Assembly (NCBI RefSeq): GCF_016545825.1
Contig: NC_052619.1
Coordinates: 43,863,682-43,927,681, forward strand
Source of the DNA: Eucalyptus grandis
Lineage: Eukaryota > Streptophyta > Magnoliopsida > Myrtales > Myrtaceae
Direction: 5' to 3'
DNA length: 64,000 nucleotides
Under the pieces are notes generated by a model. The model was not told the DNA's origin. It searched no databases and saw only the letters and a list, made by a program, of their open reading frames with translations. Below, in pieces: positions 12,650-23,716 of this stretch; positions within the stretch are counted from its first letter, which is position 1; each line of letters opens with the position of its first letter. Both the position numbers and the translations under genes were made by a program.

Positions 12650-13677
12650 TGCTTAAAATATGTCTCGAGTTTGAGCCTATTGAACAATACTCAATGTAAA
12701 AAAATAAGATTGACCGACCTTGTGATTTTGTAAGACTTCTTCTTTGATCCAGCTACACATGATTGCATTTATGTTTAGCCCCAATTGTGAGAAGAAGAAA
12801 ATTGCGTATGGATTTCATTTTGCATTTATCTCTCTGCATGTGTAGAAAGCAGTAAAGAAAACTTGCGTGTTTTATTGACTCTCTTTCCTTGGTTCTATAC
12901 GGAGCTGTGATCGAAGTCAATGAAGAGACTTGCCCAAGCACCAAATATGGGAATTCCTCTATCTACATATGAAATAAAGGAATCCCCGTGAAGAAGCATA
13001 TGGAAGCCTCAGTTGAAAGAGCAATTAAAAAGGAAGTTGCTTGGAGCCCATCTTAATAAATGCAAGGTGGACTTTTTGAACCTGAGAACAGAGGCCAATA
13101 TACAAGATGTCTCTTTCCCATGTGAGCATCATGAAGTGCAATAATGATTATTCAATGGTCATTGCCACTGAATGATGAAGACTTACTTTTGCATTACAAA
13201 AGAGAGTGACAGACGTGGGACAAGAATTGTGTCGAGGTGGCCGAGAGAGCGTCAAGTCCCTTTGGTGGCCAAGAGTGCGCCAAGTCCTTGGTGGCTAGAG
13301 AGAAGAGAGTGTGCCAAGTTCTTTGGTGGTTGAGAGGGTTGAGTATTGTTGTAATTACACCTGAGTGATTTAGCCAAATAAATTCTTGTGAGTAGAATTT
13401 GTTTAATTCCTTGAGAAAAGTTTTACTAGAAATTGCAAGAGGCTAAACACTGTGAGTTATTAGGTGTAACTGGGGGCTGAGAAATACTGAGAGTGTTTGA
13501 GAGCTCAAGTGATTGTAATTTCCATCATATCACTTGTTTCTATGGTGGAATTTCTATGCTGCTCTCCCCATGAATGTATGTTTTGATATTCGAACCAAAC
13601 CACGTAAATCTGGTATTCGATTTCCTTTCCTCCCTTCCGACTAATTTTATCCAATTTGCTTGTCTATATTCACAATA
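12650..13677 (+). repeat. 3' LTR of the unit I TNT1-like element
   Basis: The LTR starts with TG right after the purine tract and ends at ...ttcacaata, opposite the 5' LTR end ...ttcacaaca at 10,318. Its length is about 1,028 bp. Its middle (13,070-13,460) is one copy of the module that is tandemly repeated in the 5' LTR. The sequence after it (gatct.ctcatgctagataac) matches 50,583-50,604, where no element is present, so 50.58 kb approximates the pre-insertion site. Confidence 0.8.
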
Positions 13678-14388
13678 GATCTCCTCATGCTAGATAACAC
13701 AGCCTCATCTTCTCTCGGCCACTCCAAGATAAACCCCATCACTTCTTGAGATGAAGAAGAAAGTAGGTGTAACAATATTCTTGGAAGAACGAGTTTACAA
13801 GAATATAGGACTTCCAAGCGTTGACGGATAACCTCGGATTCAATATTAGGATTTGGATTTAGTTTTCTACTTAAATACACATCAAGTGTGAAAACTGGAA
13901 CGCTGTAGATCAAATTGTTGTTCCAGCCCAGTTCTTTAGTTTAACAGTATTGGCGCAAATCTATCTATGAAGAAAATCGGTGCTTGGTTTATAAACTATG
14001 TAGACCGGCTCTACATCAATCATTAATTATGTAGGTCGGAGAATGTGAGATTCATATGATAGATAGCCTTGACATTGGATCTCCCTGCTATGAATATTCG
14101 GGTACATTGAGTATAGTCTCTAAAGCACTTACACCAAGTGGCTCGATCGTATGACATAGTCAAATGATGAAGTCTCTTTGCATATCAAAGCTAAGACATA
14201 ATATGAATAATGAAAAGTAATAAACTAACCAGCAAACTCATATAATGCTCGGGTTTAATTTCTGCTAAGACATAATATGAATAATGAAAAGTAATATACT
14301 AGCCAGCAAACTTGTAGGACGCTCGGGTTTAACTTCTGCTAATGTAGGCATTCCCTTTCCAATTTGTAGCACCAGATTTCTGCCAAAC
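13678..14388. other. 3' flank of dioxygenase 1 with a 73-bp tandem duplication
   Basis: No gene is seen. At 14,191-14,337 a 73-bp unit (ctaagacataatatgaataa...) occurs twice in tandem. The same doublet is at 41,772-41,918, but the unit III counterpart (50,975-51,047) has it once. The segment otherwise aligns with 41,257-41,975 and 50,583-51,097. Confidence 0.75.
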
Positions 14389-15777
14389 TCACAGCTTGAA
14401 CTGCTGCAGAGCTGAAGTCCCATCGCCTTTCGCATTCGCGCTGAAGTGGGAAACGTACTCCATGATGGTGGTTTCTCTGTACTTTGGTGGATCGCCCTCG
14501 GAAATCAACTCCTTAATGGGTCCGTACAGTTTTGGTGATGGCGGCGTTGCCGTGTAAAAGAAGCATGCCACAGACGCTCGCGGCCCCATGTTGTTCGCCA
14601 CAACTCTGTGCTCGGAGCTCTTGAATATGTCATTTGAGATAAGCTGAAAAAAATGGTCTGGTTTGTGATTAGAAGTGCACACTCAACTGCTGGATAAAGA
14701 GTTAAGGCGTAAAGTGCTGTTTGTTGATTCATTCGTGTGCCTAACAGGGTCTCTAGTGATAAAACGTAGGGAGAGAGAGTACGTTAGGTGAGACTTGCCT
14801 GAAGCAGATCACCGATGTTAACTATCAGTGCTCCTGGCACGGGGCTCACATCGATCCACTGATTCTGATAAAGAACTTGGAGGCCTCCAACATGGTCTTG
14901 CAGGAGCACGGTGAGGAAGTCGCTGTCTGTGTGCCTGCTGGTCCCCATAGTGAGCTCTGGTTGTGGGCATTTGGGGTAGTACTGGTTCAGAAGGACGAGT
15001 CCCTTGGCGCACTCCATGTCCTTCAGATGATTCGGCTTCAACCCCAGTGCCTCCGACAGTAGTTCGAACAAGGTGGTTCCCAAATTCATCACTCGCTTCG
15101 AGAATTCCAGCATTATGTCACTAGGGTGTTCAAAAATTTAGTGGGTCAATTCGTCACAAATTCCTAGTCCGTTAGAAGCAGACACCCCAACAAGTTATTA
15201 TAAGAGATTGCGGTTATATATTCTGTGGAATAGCTTACCCGCATACCGCTGGCAAGTCCTCTGCCTCGAGAGCATTAGGTGCCATAACACAGAACAGGGT
15301 GTCCCTCCAATTAGCCGCCTCTGTTTTATACAAATTGAAATTGCTGTGGTAGGCGACGCTTGTCGTGAAATCTCGCGAATAGAACCGTCTCTTCTCTTCA
15401 GCACCTTGCTCATGGAAACGGCGCACTCCATCCAGCATCTCCTCCAGAACAGTCGTGGGGATCCCGTGATTCACCACCTGAAAGAAGCCCCATGTTTTGG
15501 ATGCACTTCGAACTTCATTTACAACCTCCTTGCGCCGAGATGGATCTTTTGCAATATCTGCGAGGTCAACTATAGGAACATGGAAGTGGCCGTTGCTCGA
15601 TGCCAGTGCACTTTGCAGGTTCTCCGGGTGATCTACGAAAATGCGAGGAACTTCTGTAATTCCAGCATCAACAAGGCCCTTGACACCTGCCTTTGATTCA
15701 TCGAAAGCCTTTTTCTCGCGCATCTGATCAAACTTCTGTGTTTTTTCATGCGCTTCATCTCTGCTGAATACTTCCAT
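14389..15777 (-). CDS. 2-oxoglutarate/Fe(II)-dependent dioxygenase (ACC-oxidase-homolog type), copy 1
   Basis: Three exons: 15777-15239, 15120-14799 and 14643-14389, total 1,116 nt, 371 aa, no internal stop. The N terminus carries the family signature [15 protein letters not shown] and PRIFV (residues ~25-50). The DIOX_N domain spans roughly 65-170 ([40 protein letters not shown]) and the 2OG-Fe(II) oxygenase domain roughly 215-320. Iron ligands are H243 and D245 (SRHTDSDFL) and H299 (SEHRVVAN); the 2OG-anchoring R309-x-S311 is in [10 protein letters not shown]. The end ALQQFKL is typical. Intron 1 is GT-AG (118 bp); intron 2 (14,798-14,644) has a GC donor (CAG|GCAAGT). True ACC oxidases are shorter and lack the [11 protein letters not shown] lead. 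Relatives (tomato E8, deacetoxyvindoline 4-hydroxylase) hydroxylate specialised metabolites; the substrate here is unknown. Near-identical to the gene at 41,976-43,364. Confidence 0.88.
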
Positions 15778-15868
15778 TTTTCTTCCTTAGTGAAAACACT
15801 TAAGAGTTCCAAGTCCGATCTTACATTAAATATGGGAGAAATTGAAAGACAAAGGTCCTGTGGTATTT

Positions 15869-15950
15869 AATGACTGGATCCAAAAACAGTTGAGAAGAAA
15901 ATAGAGTATTTAATGACCGGATCCAAAAACAGTTGAGAAGAAAGAAGAGA
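15869..15950 (-). repeat. Tandem duplication of about 37 bp in the upstream region of dioxygenase 1
   Basis: A unit beginning gtatttaatgac.ggatcca and ending acagttgagaagaaa occurs twice in succession, about 95-170 bp upstream of the start codon. The corresponding upstream region of dioxygenase 2 (43,452-43,490) has it once. Each unit contributes a TTAAATA element on the gene strand, so the duplication could change spacing in the promoter or 5' UTR. The effect is inference. Confidence 0.75.
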
Positions 15951-16079
15951 ACAATTATGTACATTGCATCACAATGAAAGTCGTTAGAGTATAAGGGTAA
16001 AATAGTCGTTAGGAGCTTTAGGGTTTATATATATATAACATTACTGAATAAAAAGAGTATTTTTCTCTCACATGGTATC

Positions 16080-16710
16080 AGAGCCAGGTTTGCCACAATA
16101 ATGACATCCGTGTGGCCCATGAGGTATTGACAAACACATAAGATTGTCCATTATTATTTTGTTGACCTTGGCCTCTCCCTATTCTTGTGCCTCAGCCTCC
16201 CCCTCAGCCACCAGGTCCATCATATCCTCCACGACTTCCTCCATCATTCCTAATACCACTGCTAATTTTAGACTGGGACACAAGAGCTAAACTATCTATC
16301 ATAGATGTACCCTAAAAAGACTCACGAGATACTCGAAGAACCCATGCAAATGTATTAGTGAGTGACACAACATTCTCTCCTCCAAGAATGTGAGACCTAA
16401 CAGTTTCATATTTAGGCCCTAAATCTCCTAAAAATCCCATCACGGCCAATTGTTCTCTTTGAAGTTGCATTTGTTGAACATTAACTAAAATAGGGAGAAC
16501 TCCATTCAACTCCTCATACATTCTCTTAAAATTAGCAAATTACTATGTGATAGAGCGTCCCTTCCTTTTAGATCAATTAAACTCTTGTGATAACTCATAA
16601 ATCCACGACAGGTTATTTTGACCAGAATATAACACATCCAAATACTCCCACAGTTCTACATCATGTCTCTTTTCTCACGTGCAACTCTTCCTCATAGGAG
16701 TTCTCTCTTG
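16080..16710 (-). pseudogene. Inverted copia gag remnant inside the second copia element
   Basis: On the minus strand, 16,521-16,312 reads as the UBN2-type gag segment (QREQLAVMGFLGDLGPKYET, then VRSHILGGENVVSL). Further along, near 16,100-16,080, a different frame gives the zinc-knuckle start CHYCGKPG. A Gly-rich linker with Arg (SRGGYDGPGG) lies between them, as in copia gag. All other domains of this element are on the plus strand, so the gag part has been inverted or derives from a second copia copy inserted in opposite orientation. Stops and a frameshift are present. Confidence 0.65.
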
Positions 16711-17950
16711 TGACCTCATGCCTCGCGTGATCCATGCGACTTGCCCAGCTTGTGAAACACCCTCGCATGGCTCTTTCAAGCCAGCGCTCGCATGACTCCC
16801 TTGTTGTGGCTCGCTGCTTGCTTATTTTGATCACATTCAAAAAATTTGCTACAAATTACATGGAAGACTAGGGTAGCAACAACAGTTTGCAAATACATCT
16901 TGTGCTGGCCCTTCTCCACAGTCTTCTGAAGGCAAGGTAGTTGTTATGTTTGAGGAGGAATTTTCCCGATATAACTAGATTCAAGTTTCATAGCCTGCTT
17001 CTTCCACTGCTACTTTGGTTTAGACAGGTAATGCTACTGCATGTCTTTCAGCTGCTTCCTGTCCTTTGGTCATTGATTTAGGGGCTTTTGATCATATGTC
17101 AGGCCTTTTAGGTATATATATATTTTCTTTTACTCCATCTTCATCCATAGTTACCTTTAGCCGATAGATCATCTACACATGTTGAGGGGTTGGCATTGTT
17201 CACCCAATTCCTTCATTGCCATTGTCCTCAATGTTTTGTCTTCCACAATTTCCATTTAACCTCATGTTAGTTAGTAAATTAATTGAAAACTTTTAGTGTT
17301 CAGTGACATTCTACCCTCATTCTTGTATTTTTTAGGATCTGGCTACAAGGAGGACGATTGGTAAAGGACGTGAGGCAGAGGGCTGTATGTGCTGGAAGAC
17401 GCTCCATCAATTGCTTGCCCTTGTGTTATATCACTATATCAGATTCATTGTCATCCTGGTCATCCTTCTTTACATAGTCTTCAGAAGTTAGATTCTAGTT
17501 TTCATTCTCTTTCTAGTCTAGAATGTGAGTCATGCCAACTTAACAAATTACATCATATTAGCTATCCGCCTTGAGTCATTAAACAAGCAGCGTCTCCTTT
17601 TTTGTTAGTTCATTCAGATATTTAGGGCCCTTGTCATGTCGTTTCCAATTGATATTTTGTTACTTTTGTTGTGACTACTCAAGAGTTATTTAATGAAAAG
17701 TTGTTCAGAATTATTTTCTATATTTCATGCATTTATATTTGAAATTTATACTCAATTTGGTGTGCATGTTAAAATTTTGCACTTTGATAATGCTGAGGAG
17801 TACTTTTCTGCACATTCTATAATTTTATGACTCAACATGGTATGATCCATGAATCTTCTTGTTCTGATACACCTCAATAAAATGGTGTTGCTAAAAGAAA
17901 AAATTGACATTCGTTGAAAGTTACTAGATCCATGTTATTTGAGATGAAAG

Positions 17951-20900
17951 TGTGACATCCTGAAATTTGACCTCGTCTCGGATGTATGAAATGGTTGTTT
18001 CGTTGACGCGCTTATGGTTAATTTACTCGGAATTAATCACTCACGAGTTAAATAATTTATTAGGTGAGGCCATTAAGGGATATAAACGCGACACACTAGA
18101 GAATTCGATCGAAAATCGCACGCTTGATCATAAAAGTTGGCAAGGGTCAATACAACACCGTTATAAATCGATTAGCAAACAGATATAGGTCGATTCGATG
18201 GAATCAAATAGTCGAATTGCGGATTCCGCACGACTGCGATATTCGTGTTGAACAGCAATAACCTGATTTTCTATCGATATTATACTCAGGACACGTAATT
18301 GAACCCTTGCGATTTTATGACAACCAAGAGTCATATATGATTCGGAGATGCACAAACATGGATCGAAAATTATCGACCACAGGTCAAACGCGCTAAAATC
18401 CATAAAAGCTACCCGATAGGTTAGGTCGTACTAAAGTTGTATTCAGTCGATTTTAACCACGAAATTAAATTCAGTTTTGGGAATCGGACGTTCGAGCATG
18501 TCACGATTCATTTATTGAACAGTGTCTCATCTTTCGGTGAATTTTTGTCGAGTCCGAAAATTTTGCGGAAAAACGATTTTTGGAGAAAGAGGAAAAATTA
18601 AAGGAAAATTCGGATAGGTAGAATAATTGGATTTTTCTACCCTAATTAGGTTTTGTTTGTGACAAATTGAGGTAATTTTGTGATTGGGTGGGCAATTGAC
18701 TTTAGGAGCATATGTGATGAGTGTTAGATATTTCTCCTAGGTTCTCATTGGCTAGCCTTTCCCTTTCATTTTCCTTCTCTCTTCTCTCTCCCTCTCCCAT
18801 GCGTGAATTTTCTCCTTGTTGCAGCCGACCAGCCCCATTTCTCTCTCAGCTTCTCCTCACGTCCATTTTGTTCTCCATTTTCCCTTCTCTGCCGCCAGCC
18901 CCTCTTTCATTTCTTCTCAAGATCTCCATCATATCTCCATTTTCTTTCACCTTGCAGCTACCCCCACACGTCAACTACCACCACCAAAGTCCAACTTCAC
19001 CGCCAGCCTCCCTTTTCCCTCCCCCCTGGTTCTGCTTCTCTTCACTTTTTTGCTGTCGCAACTCCTCACCAACCTCACGCCAGCAACTCCATCTTCACCG
19101 TCCCTCATCACCTTCACAGCAGCTTCACGTCCAGCAACCACGCCCCAACCAGCAGCTCCTTTACCATTGCCTGCAGCCAGCCACCACTCTGCTGAGTAGC
19201 CACCGTCCGAGACCAGCCCCAAGCAACTGAATCTCCTCCTCCTTAGACTGAGAGTTTGTAGGGCAGCCACAGCCGCCGTCGAGCCTCCGTGCTAGCTGCG
19301 GTTGTCTTGAGTTCTTGTTGCCGTCGCCGTGAGCCCACCGCTGTCTTAATCCTATGAGTTAACTCCATAATCCTTGATTAGGCCAATAATTACACTTAGG
19401 AGGTGTTTAGTTTAGTGCTAATCATGATTAGATTATTACTAAGATGGATTAGTGTAAGCATGGTTAGGTTAGTTTACCTTAGTTAGGTTAGTTTACTTTG
19501 GTTTGGTTAGTTAATCATGGTTAGGTTAGTTAACCATGGTTATGTTAATTAATCATGGTTAGGTTAATTAAGTTGGATTAGCTTAATTAATCATAATTTA
19601 TTTAATTAATCATAATTAGTGTAATTAGTGACGGATTAGCCGTTTCGTAAAATTTTATGCTCGTTTTCTAGGATGCAATTATGCATGAATTTGAGTGTTG
19701 CACGTGCAATATTATGTGATTGGTTGTTTTATGCTAATTATCCATTATTATTGCAAAAGATGGTTTTATGGGCCTTTAAATAGAAAGAAAATTTAGGTGT
19801 TGGGTTTGGACACCAAAATTTATTTGCTCAATAAAACAATGGGGTTTTAAACTAGGTGCGTGCAAAGTTTGATGGATTAATTTTGAGTATGTGAGCACCT
19901 ACGAATTTATTTCGAAAAGTTTTGAACAAAAAAAAGAAGAAGGGAGAGTTGCAAGGTTTGTTATTTGAAAAGGAATTTTGGTGTTATTGGCTAAATAATG
20001 TAAATGAAAGCTAGTTTGATTGATGATATGCTCGTGTGGTCACGTAATTGAACTGTCTCCCAACGGGAATTTGGGGACGATGCCCAATTTTTATCGAATG
20101 TTCGGCTGAGGTCCGAAAGCCGAGTCACAATTGAGGCCGAACCGATGCTCCTTTATGGAATGCTGTCTAGGCGGGGGTTTTAGACATTGCTATGCTCAAT
20201 GGGGGCGGGAGGATACCCGGTTTCACCGGATGACCACCGAATTTTGAGTTGGCCGTGGCCGAGAGGTTGTAATAATCGAAACACGCTTGAATGGTTGTGA
20301 TGCTTTGCGCTTGATTATGGGGCAAAATTGTTAAGCATGGTATGAAACGTGTCATAACAATTTTATCTTATAATCAGGACCCATGTGAATGTTTGAAGAG
20401 TGAGAATTAAGTGTTCTGGTTATTAATTATGCTTATGATATTTATAATAGCATATGTGATGCATTAATGTGCAGGGACATGCCGATGCGAGGTGAGTTTT
20501 GTATACCGTGTGTTTAGGACCGCCTTCGAGGCGAATTTGCGTCATAATTGGGGTTTAGGCTATTGACTTGCTGAGATTTTATCTCATCCTGTCGTGAATA
20601 TACTTTTTTAGGGCCGTAGCATGGAGATCTACTGAGTGCGGATGTGGTGGGCGCAAGATGCGACACTTTTTGGTTGGCCCTGCCGTTAGTGAAGTTAGGT
20701 TAACCCTAGTCCCTAAAGGTTTTTGAGGGGGGGTCAATAGGAAGTGGCCGTAGAAAGGCTTGTAAGTATTAAATTTCCTAGGGTTAACAGTTGATAAATG
20801 AATATATTGTTTTCGGTAATGTTTGCCGTTTTTCACTATCCCTATGTGTGTTTGTTGGCGGAGTGTTTATTTAATTTGCTTTCACATGTGCTTAATTGAA

Positions 20901-20995
20901 AGATAAAAAGAATGGGTTGCCGATGCGTCCTAGGACATCATATTTTTAATCGATCGCCGAGGGATGTTGGCACTCTCGGGGTTCGGGGCGTGACA
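17951..20995 (+). mobile_element. Solo LTR of a gypsy-type (Tekay-like?) retrotransposon nested in copia integrase
   Basis: The 3,045-bp insertion begins TGTGACATCC and ends GGGGCGTGACA, giving 5'-TG..CA-3' ends with a short inverted terminal match. It is flanked by GAAAG (17,946-17,950) and GAAGG (20,996-21,000), an imperfect 5-bp target duplication. The copia integrase reading interrupted at the left resumes immediately at the right. No protease, RT or integrase motif occurs inside, and no second LTR copy is present, so a solo LTR is the simplest reading. TGT(G/C)AC.(T/C)CC starts and LTRs of about 3 kb are common in plant chromovirus (Tekay/Del) elements; this lineage call is inference. 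It holds a C/T-rich stretch at 18,770-19,240 and a degenerate ggttaggttag minisatellite at 19,440-19,600. Confidence 0.8.
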
Positions 20996-21000
20996 GAAGG

Positions 21001-23130
21001 TCCCTAAAATTTTTTGGTCTGATGCTAAACTAATTGTATGCTATCTTATTAATCGCATGCCCTCTTTTATATTGCGAGGTGGCATCCCATTTTCTAATTT
21101 GTTTCCAAATGAGCCACTATTTGTCTTACCACCTCGAATTTTTGGTTGCGTTTGTTTTATTCGTGATCATTGACCTGAAATATCAAAAGTTGATCCAAAG
21201 GCCATCAAGTGTGTGTTTATAGATTTTTCTCATACTCAAAAGGGGTATCATTCTCCATCATTAAGAAAATACTTTATAATTGTTGATGTCTCATTCTTTC
21301 AATCCACTCATTATCATGATATTCCAATTACTGTGTCTGAATTGGATGAAGACTTATATGTGACCACTATTTGATCTACTACTTCAACAGTTTCACCGGT
21401 ATCTCCACAGGAACCGCATCCTCTCTAGGTTTATACTCGATGTCCTTGAGTAACTACTACTCCCCTCTTTCTCCTGTCACTACTACGTAATCTTTTGCAT
21501 CATATTAGCCATTAGACTCTTCTTCTATATCTAATCTTGATTTTCCTATTGCTCATTGAAAAGGTACATGTGTCTGTACTCAACATTCTATTACAAATTT
21601 TATCTCTTACTCTTCCGTGTCTCCTTCTTTTCGATCATTGTCCCTAAGTTTGTAGCCGAAGCATTACAAAGTTCTGACTGGAGGACGGCAATGGAAGAAG
21701 AATTAAAGGCTCTTGAAATAAATCAAACTTGGGATTTTGTCACTTTTCCTTTAGACAAAACTGCTATTGGTTGTCGATGGGCGTATGCTGTGAAGGTCAA
21801 TCCTGATGGTTCTATTGCTCATTAAAAAGCAAGACTTGTTGCCAAAGGGTATGCCCAGATGTATGGGGTTGATTATTTGGACACTTTTTCTCCTGTTACC
21901 AAACTTACTTCTATTCTAATTTTGATCTCTCTTGCAACTACAAATAACTAGCCCTTATTTCAACTTGATGTTAAGAATGTTTTTTTGCATCGTAGTCTTA
22001 GTGAGGAAGTTTATATGGAGCAACCTCCAGGATTTATTACTTAGGAGAAGTCTAGGGGACTAGTTTGCAAATTAAAAAAAAAAAAAAATCTTTATATTGT
22101 TTGAAGCAATCTCCATAGGCATGGTTTGGAAGATTTTCTGAGGCCATACTTTCTTTTGGAATATCGAGATGTGAAAATGATCACTCTTTCTTTTATAAAC
22201 ATTCAAGGGAAGACAAACTGTTCTTGATTGTATATGTTGATGATGTTATCATCACAGAAGATGACTTGGTTGGTATAGCTGAGCTAAGATCTATCTTCAA
22301 CACCAGCTTTAGACTAAAGACTTAGGAAAATTGAAGTATTTCCTAGGAATTGAAGTTGCACAGTCAAAGAAAAGTATTGTTTTGTCACAATGAAAATATG
22401 TCTTGGAATTGCTTACTGAGATGGGTATGTTGAGATCAAAGCCTCTTGATTCACCTATGGAGCAAGGAGCTAAACTGACTGCTGAGGATGGGGAGATCTT
22501 TGATAATCCTAAGAGATATAGAAGATTGTGGGTAAGCTTAATTATGTTACAATTAATTGTCCAAATATTGCTTTTCCAGTCAATGTGGTAAGCCAGTTTC
22601 TATCTTCCCCTGAACGTCTCATTGGGACGGTTATTCATATATTGTAGTACTTAAAGAAGACTCAGGGGAAAGAGATTGTGTACCAAAACCACGATCATAG
22701 CAAAGTTAAAGGATTTTTTATGCTGATTAGGGAGGGTCTCCAAATGATAGGAGGTCAACCACAGGCTATTGTACCCTAGTTGGAGGGAATCTAATATCAT
22801 GGAAGAGTAAGAAATAGAGTGTTGTTGCTTGCTCCAGCACCGAGTCAAAGTATAGAGCCATGACACAAGGATGTGTAAATTACTGTGGATTCAACGATTA
22901 TTGGCTGAGTTAGGTTTCAAAGCTTCAACACCTATGATCCTATGGTGTGATAATAAAGCTACAATGCATAGAGCTTCCAATCCCGTGTTTTATAAGAGAA
23001 CAAAACACATTGAGGTTGATTATCATTTTATTTAAGAGAAGTTATAGAGTGGATTGATTCTTCCAAGTCATGTTCGAACGAGTGAACAACTTGCAGATAT
23101 TTTTACTAAACCTCTGGGTAATGGGAGGAT
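21001..23130 (+). pseudogene. Copia integrase end, reverse transcriptase and RNase H remnant
   Basis: After the nested LTR the reading continues with integrase (DAKLIVCYLINRMPS, LRGGIPFSNLFPNEPLF, IFGCVCFI). It passes into RT from about 21,650: SSDWRTAMEEELKALEINQT, WAYAVKVNPDGS, then a TAA, then ARLVAKGYAQMYGVDY and [10 protein letters not shown] (copia consensus QMDVKNAFLHG). The RT active-site motif is visible as YVDDVIIT near 22,228. RNase H follows: the ILWCDNKATMHRASNPVFYK segment near 22,940, KHIEVDYHFI, and the tail LADIFTKPLG near 23,092. At least six stops and a poly-A slip (22,076-22,088) break it. Confidence 0.8.
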
Positions 23131-23259
23131 AGATTATATTTGTAACAAGCTAGGCATGATTAATATCTATGCTCCAACTTGAGGAGGAGTGTTAAAGTAT
23201 AAGGGTAAAATAGTCTTTAGGAGTTTTAGGGTTTATTTTATGTGTATATATATATATAG

Positions 23260-23298
23260 AGAGAGAGAGAGAGGGAGGGAGGGAGGGAGGGAGGGAGG

Positions 23299-23378
<80 letters not shown>
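23260..23378. repeat. GA / GGGA microsatellite in the copia 3' LTR
   Basis: A run of ga repeats, a stretch of ggga repeats (about 23,272-23,302) and a long ga run of about 76 bp replace a short tatata segment of the 5' LTR. The ORFs across this stretch on either strand are repeat artefacts. Confidence 0.95.
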
Positions 23379-23390
23379 ATTACTGAATAA

Positions 23391-23716
23391 AAGCGATTGG
23401 AATTCAAGAACAAGGCCAAGAAGCAAAAGGCAATTATTGTGTAGCAAGCTCGTCGAACTTTCAAGATTTGGGTTTGGCCTTTCCTATGTATTGCCCGATT
23501 AAACGCGGGCTTATTGGAAAAGCATTTTGGTAACGAATGAATAAAAAAGAGTACTTTTCTCTCACAAAAGCGATTGGAATTCAAGAACAAGGCCAAGAAG
23601 CAAAAGGCAATTATTGTGTAGCAAGCTCGTCGAACTTTCAAGATTTGGGTTTGGCCTTTCCTATGTATTGCCCGATTAAACGCGGGCTTATTGGAAAAGC
23701 ATTTTGGTAACGAATG
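23391..23716. repeat. Exact 149-bp direct duplication around the copia 3' end
   Basis: Positions 23,391-23,539 and 23,568-23,716 read as identical copies of host flanking sequence (aagcgattggaattcaagaa...). The 28 bp between them contains the true copia LTR terminus (gagtacttttctctcaca). Host flank is therefore embedded within the 3' LTR, best explained by a recent tandem duplication of LTR end plus flank with a small deletion in the first copy. The unoccupied counterpart is at 52,361-52,510. Confidence 0.9.

Larger units (their letters stand above)
7801..13677 (+). mobile_element. TNT1-94-like Ty1/copia retrotransposon, unit I, defective
   Basis: Order on the plus strand: a 5' LTR lacking its first ~375 bp (7,801-10,318), a primer-binding-like site (ttgatagcgaagctag), internal region, purine tract aaggtggagatt at 12,639-12,650, and a full 3' LTR from 12,650. 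Coding remnants follow copia order: gag UBN2-type (MKDAKWELLDRQVMGVTRLT near 10,494), a protease/pre-integrase region (GWIMDFGCSFHATPNW near 11,217, then ENGKVQLANNTECDVVG), and the integrase C-terminal part (ANDWWTLEEVWSGN near 11,970, then HVNDGKL-like VNDGKLDGRA). Reverse transcriptase and RNase H are not recognisable between 12,250 and 12,640, so they are deleted. In-frame stops are frequent. The whole element is duplicated at 34.2-41.3 kb. Confidence 0.85.
15981..23566 (+). mobile_element. Second Ty1/copia retrotransposon with very short LTRs, defective and rearranged
   Basis: The 5' LTR (about 92 bp, 15,981-16,072) ends ctctcaca and is followed directly by tggtatcagagcc, a good initiator-tRNA-Met primer-binding site. 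The 3' LTR starts at 23,190 after the purine tract gaggaggag and resumes the same LTR end at 23,540-23,566. AAAG flanks both ends (15,977-15,980 and 23,567-23,570). Plus-strand domains run in copia order: protease (VIDLGAFDHMSG near 17,070), pre-integrase (CHPGHPSLHSLQKLD, LECESCQLNK near 17,440-17,545), integrase (continues after the nested LTR: WSDAKLIVCYLINRMPS near 21,020), RT (21,640-22,560) and RNase H (22,600-23,130). Frequent stops show it is dead. It separates dioxygenase 1 from the relic at 24.2 kb. Confidence 0.88.

Noticed and set aside
15208..15696. 162-codon plus-strand frame opposite dioxygenase 1 exon 1 (and its twin at 42,795-43,283)
   Set aside because: It is the antisense shadow of a conserved exon; no family features of its own.
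18721..19270. Overlapping Ser/Pro-rich frames inside the solo LTR
   Set aside because: They arise from a C/T-rich stretch; three frames are open at once, and none resembles a protein family.
19440..19600. Telomere-like repeat
   Set aside because: The ggttaggttag words are degenerate and do not match the plant telomere unit; they belong to the LTR.
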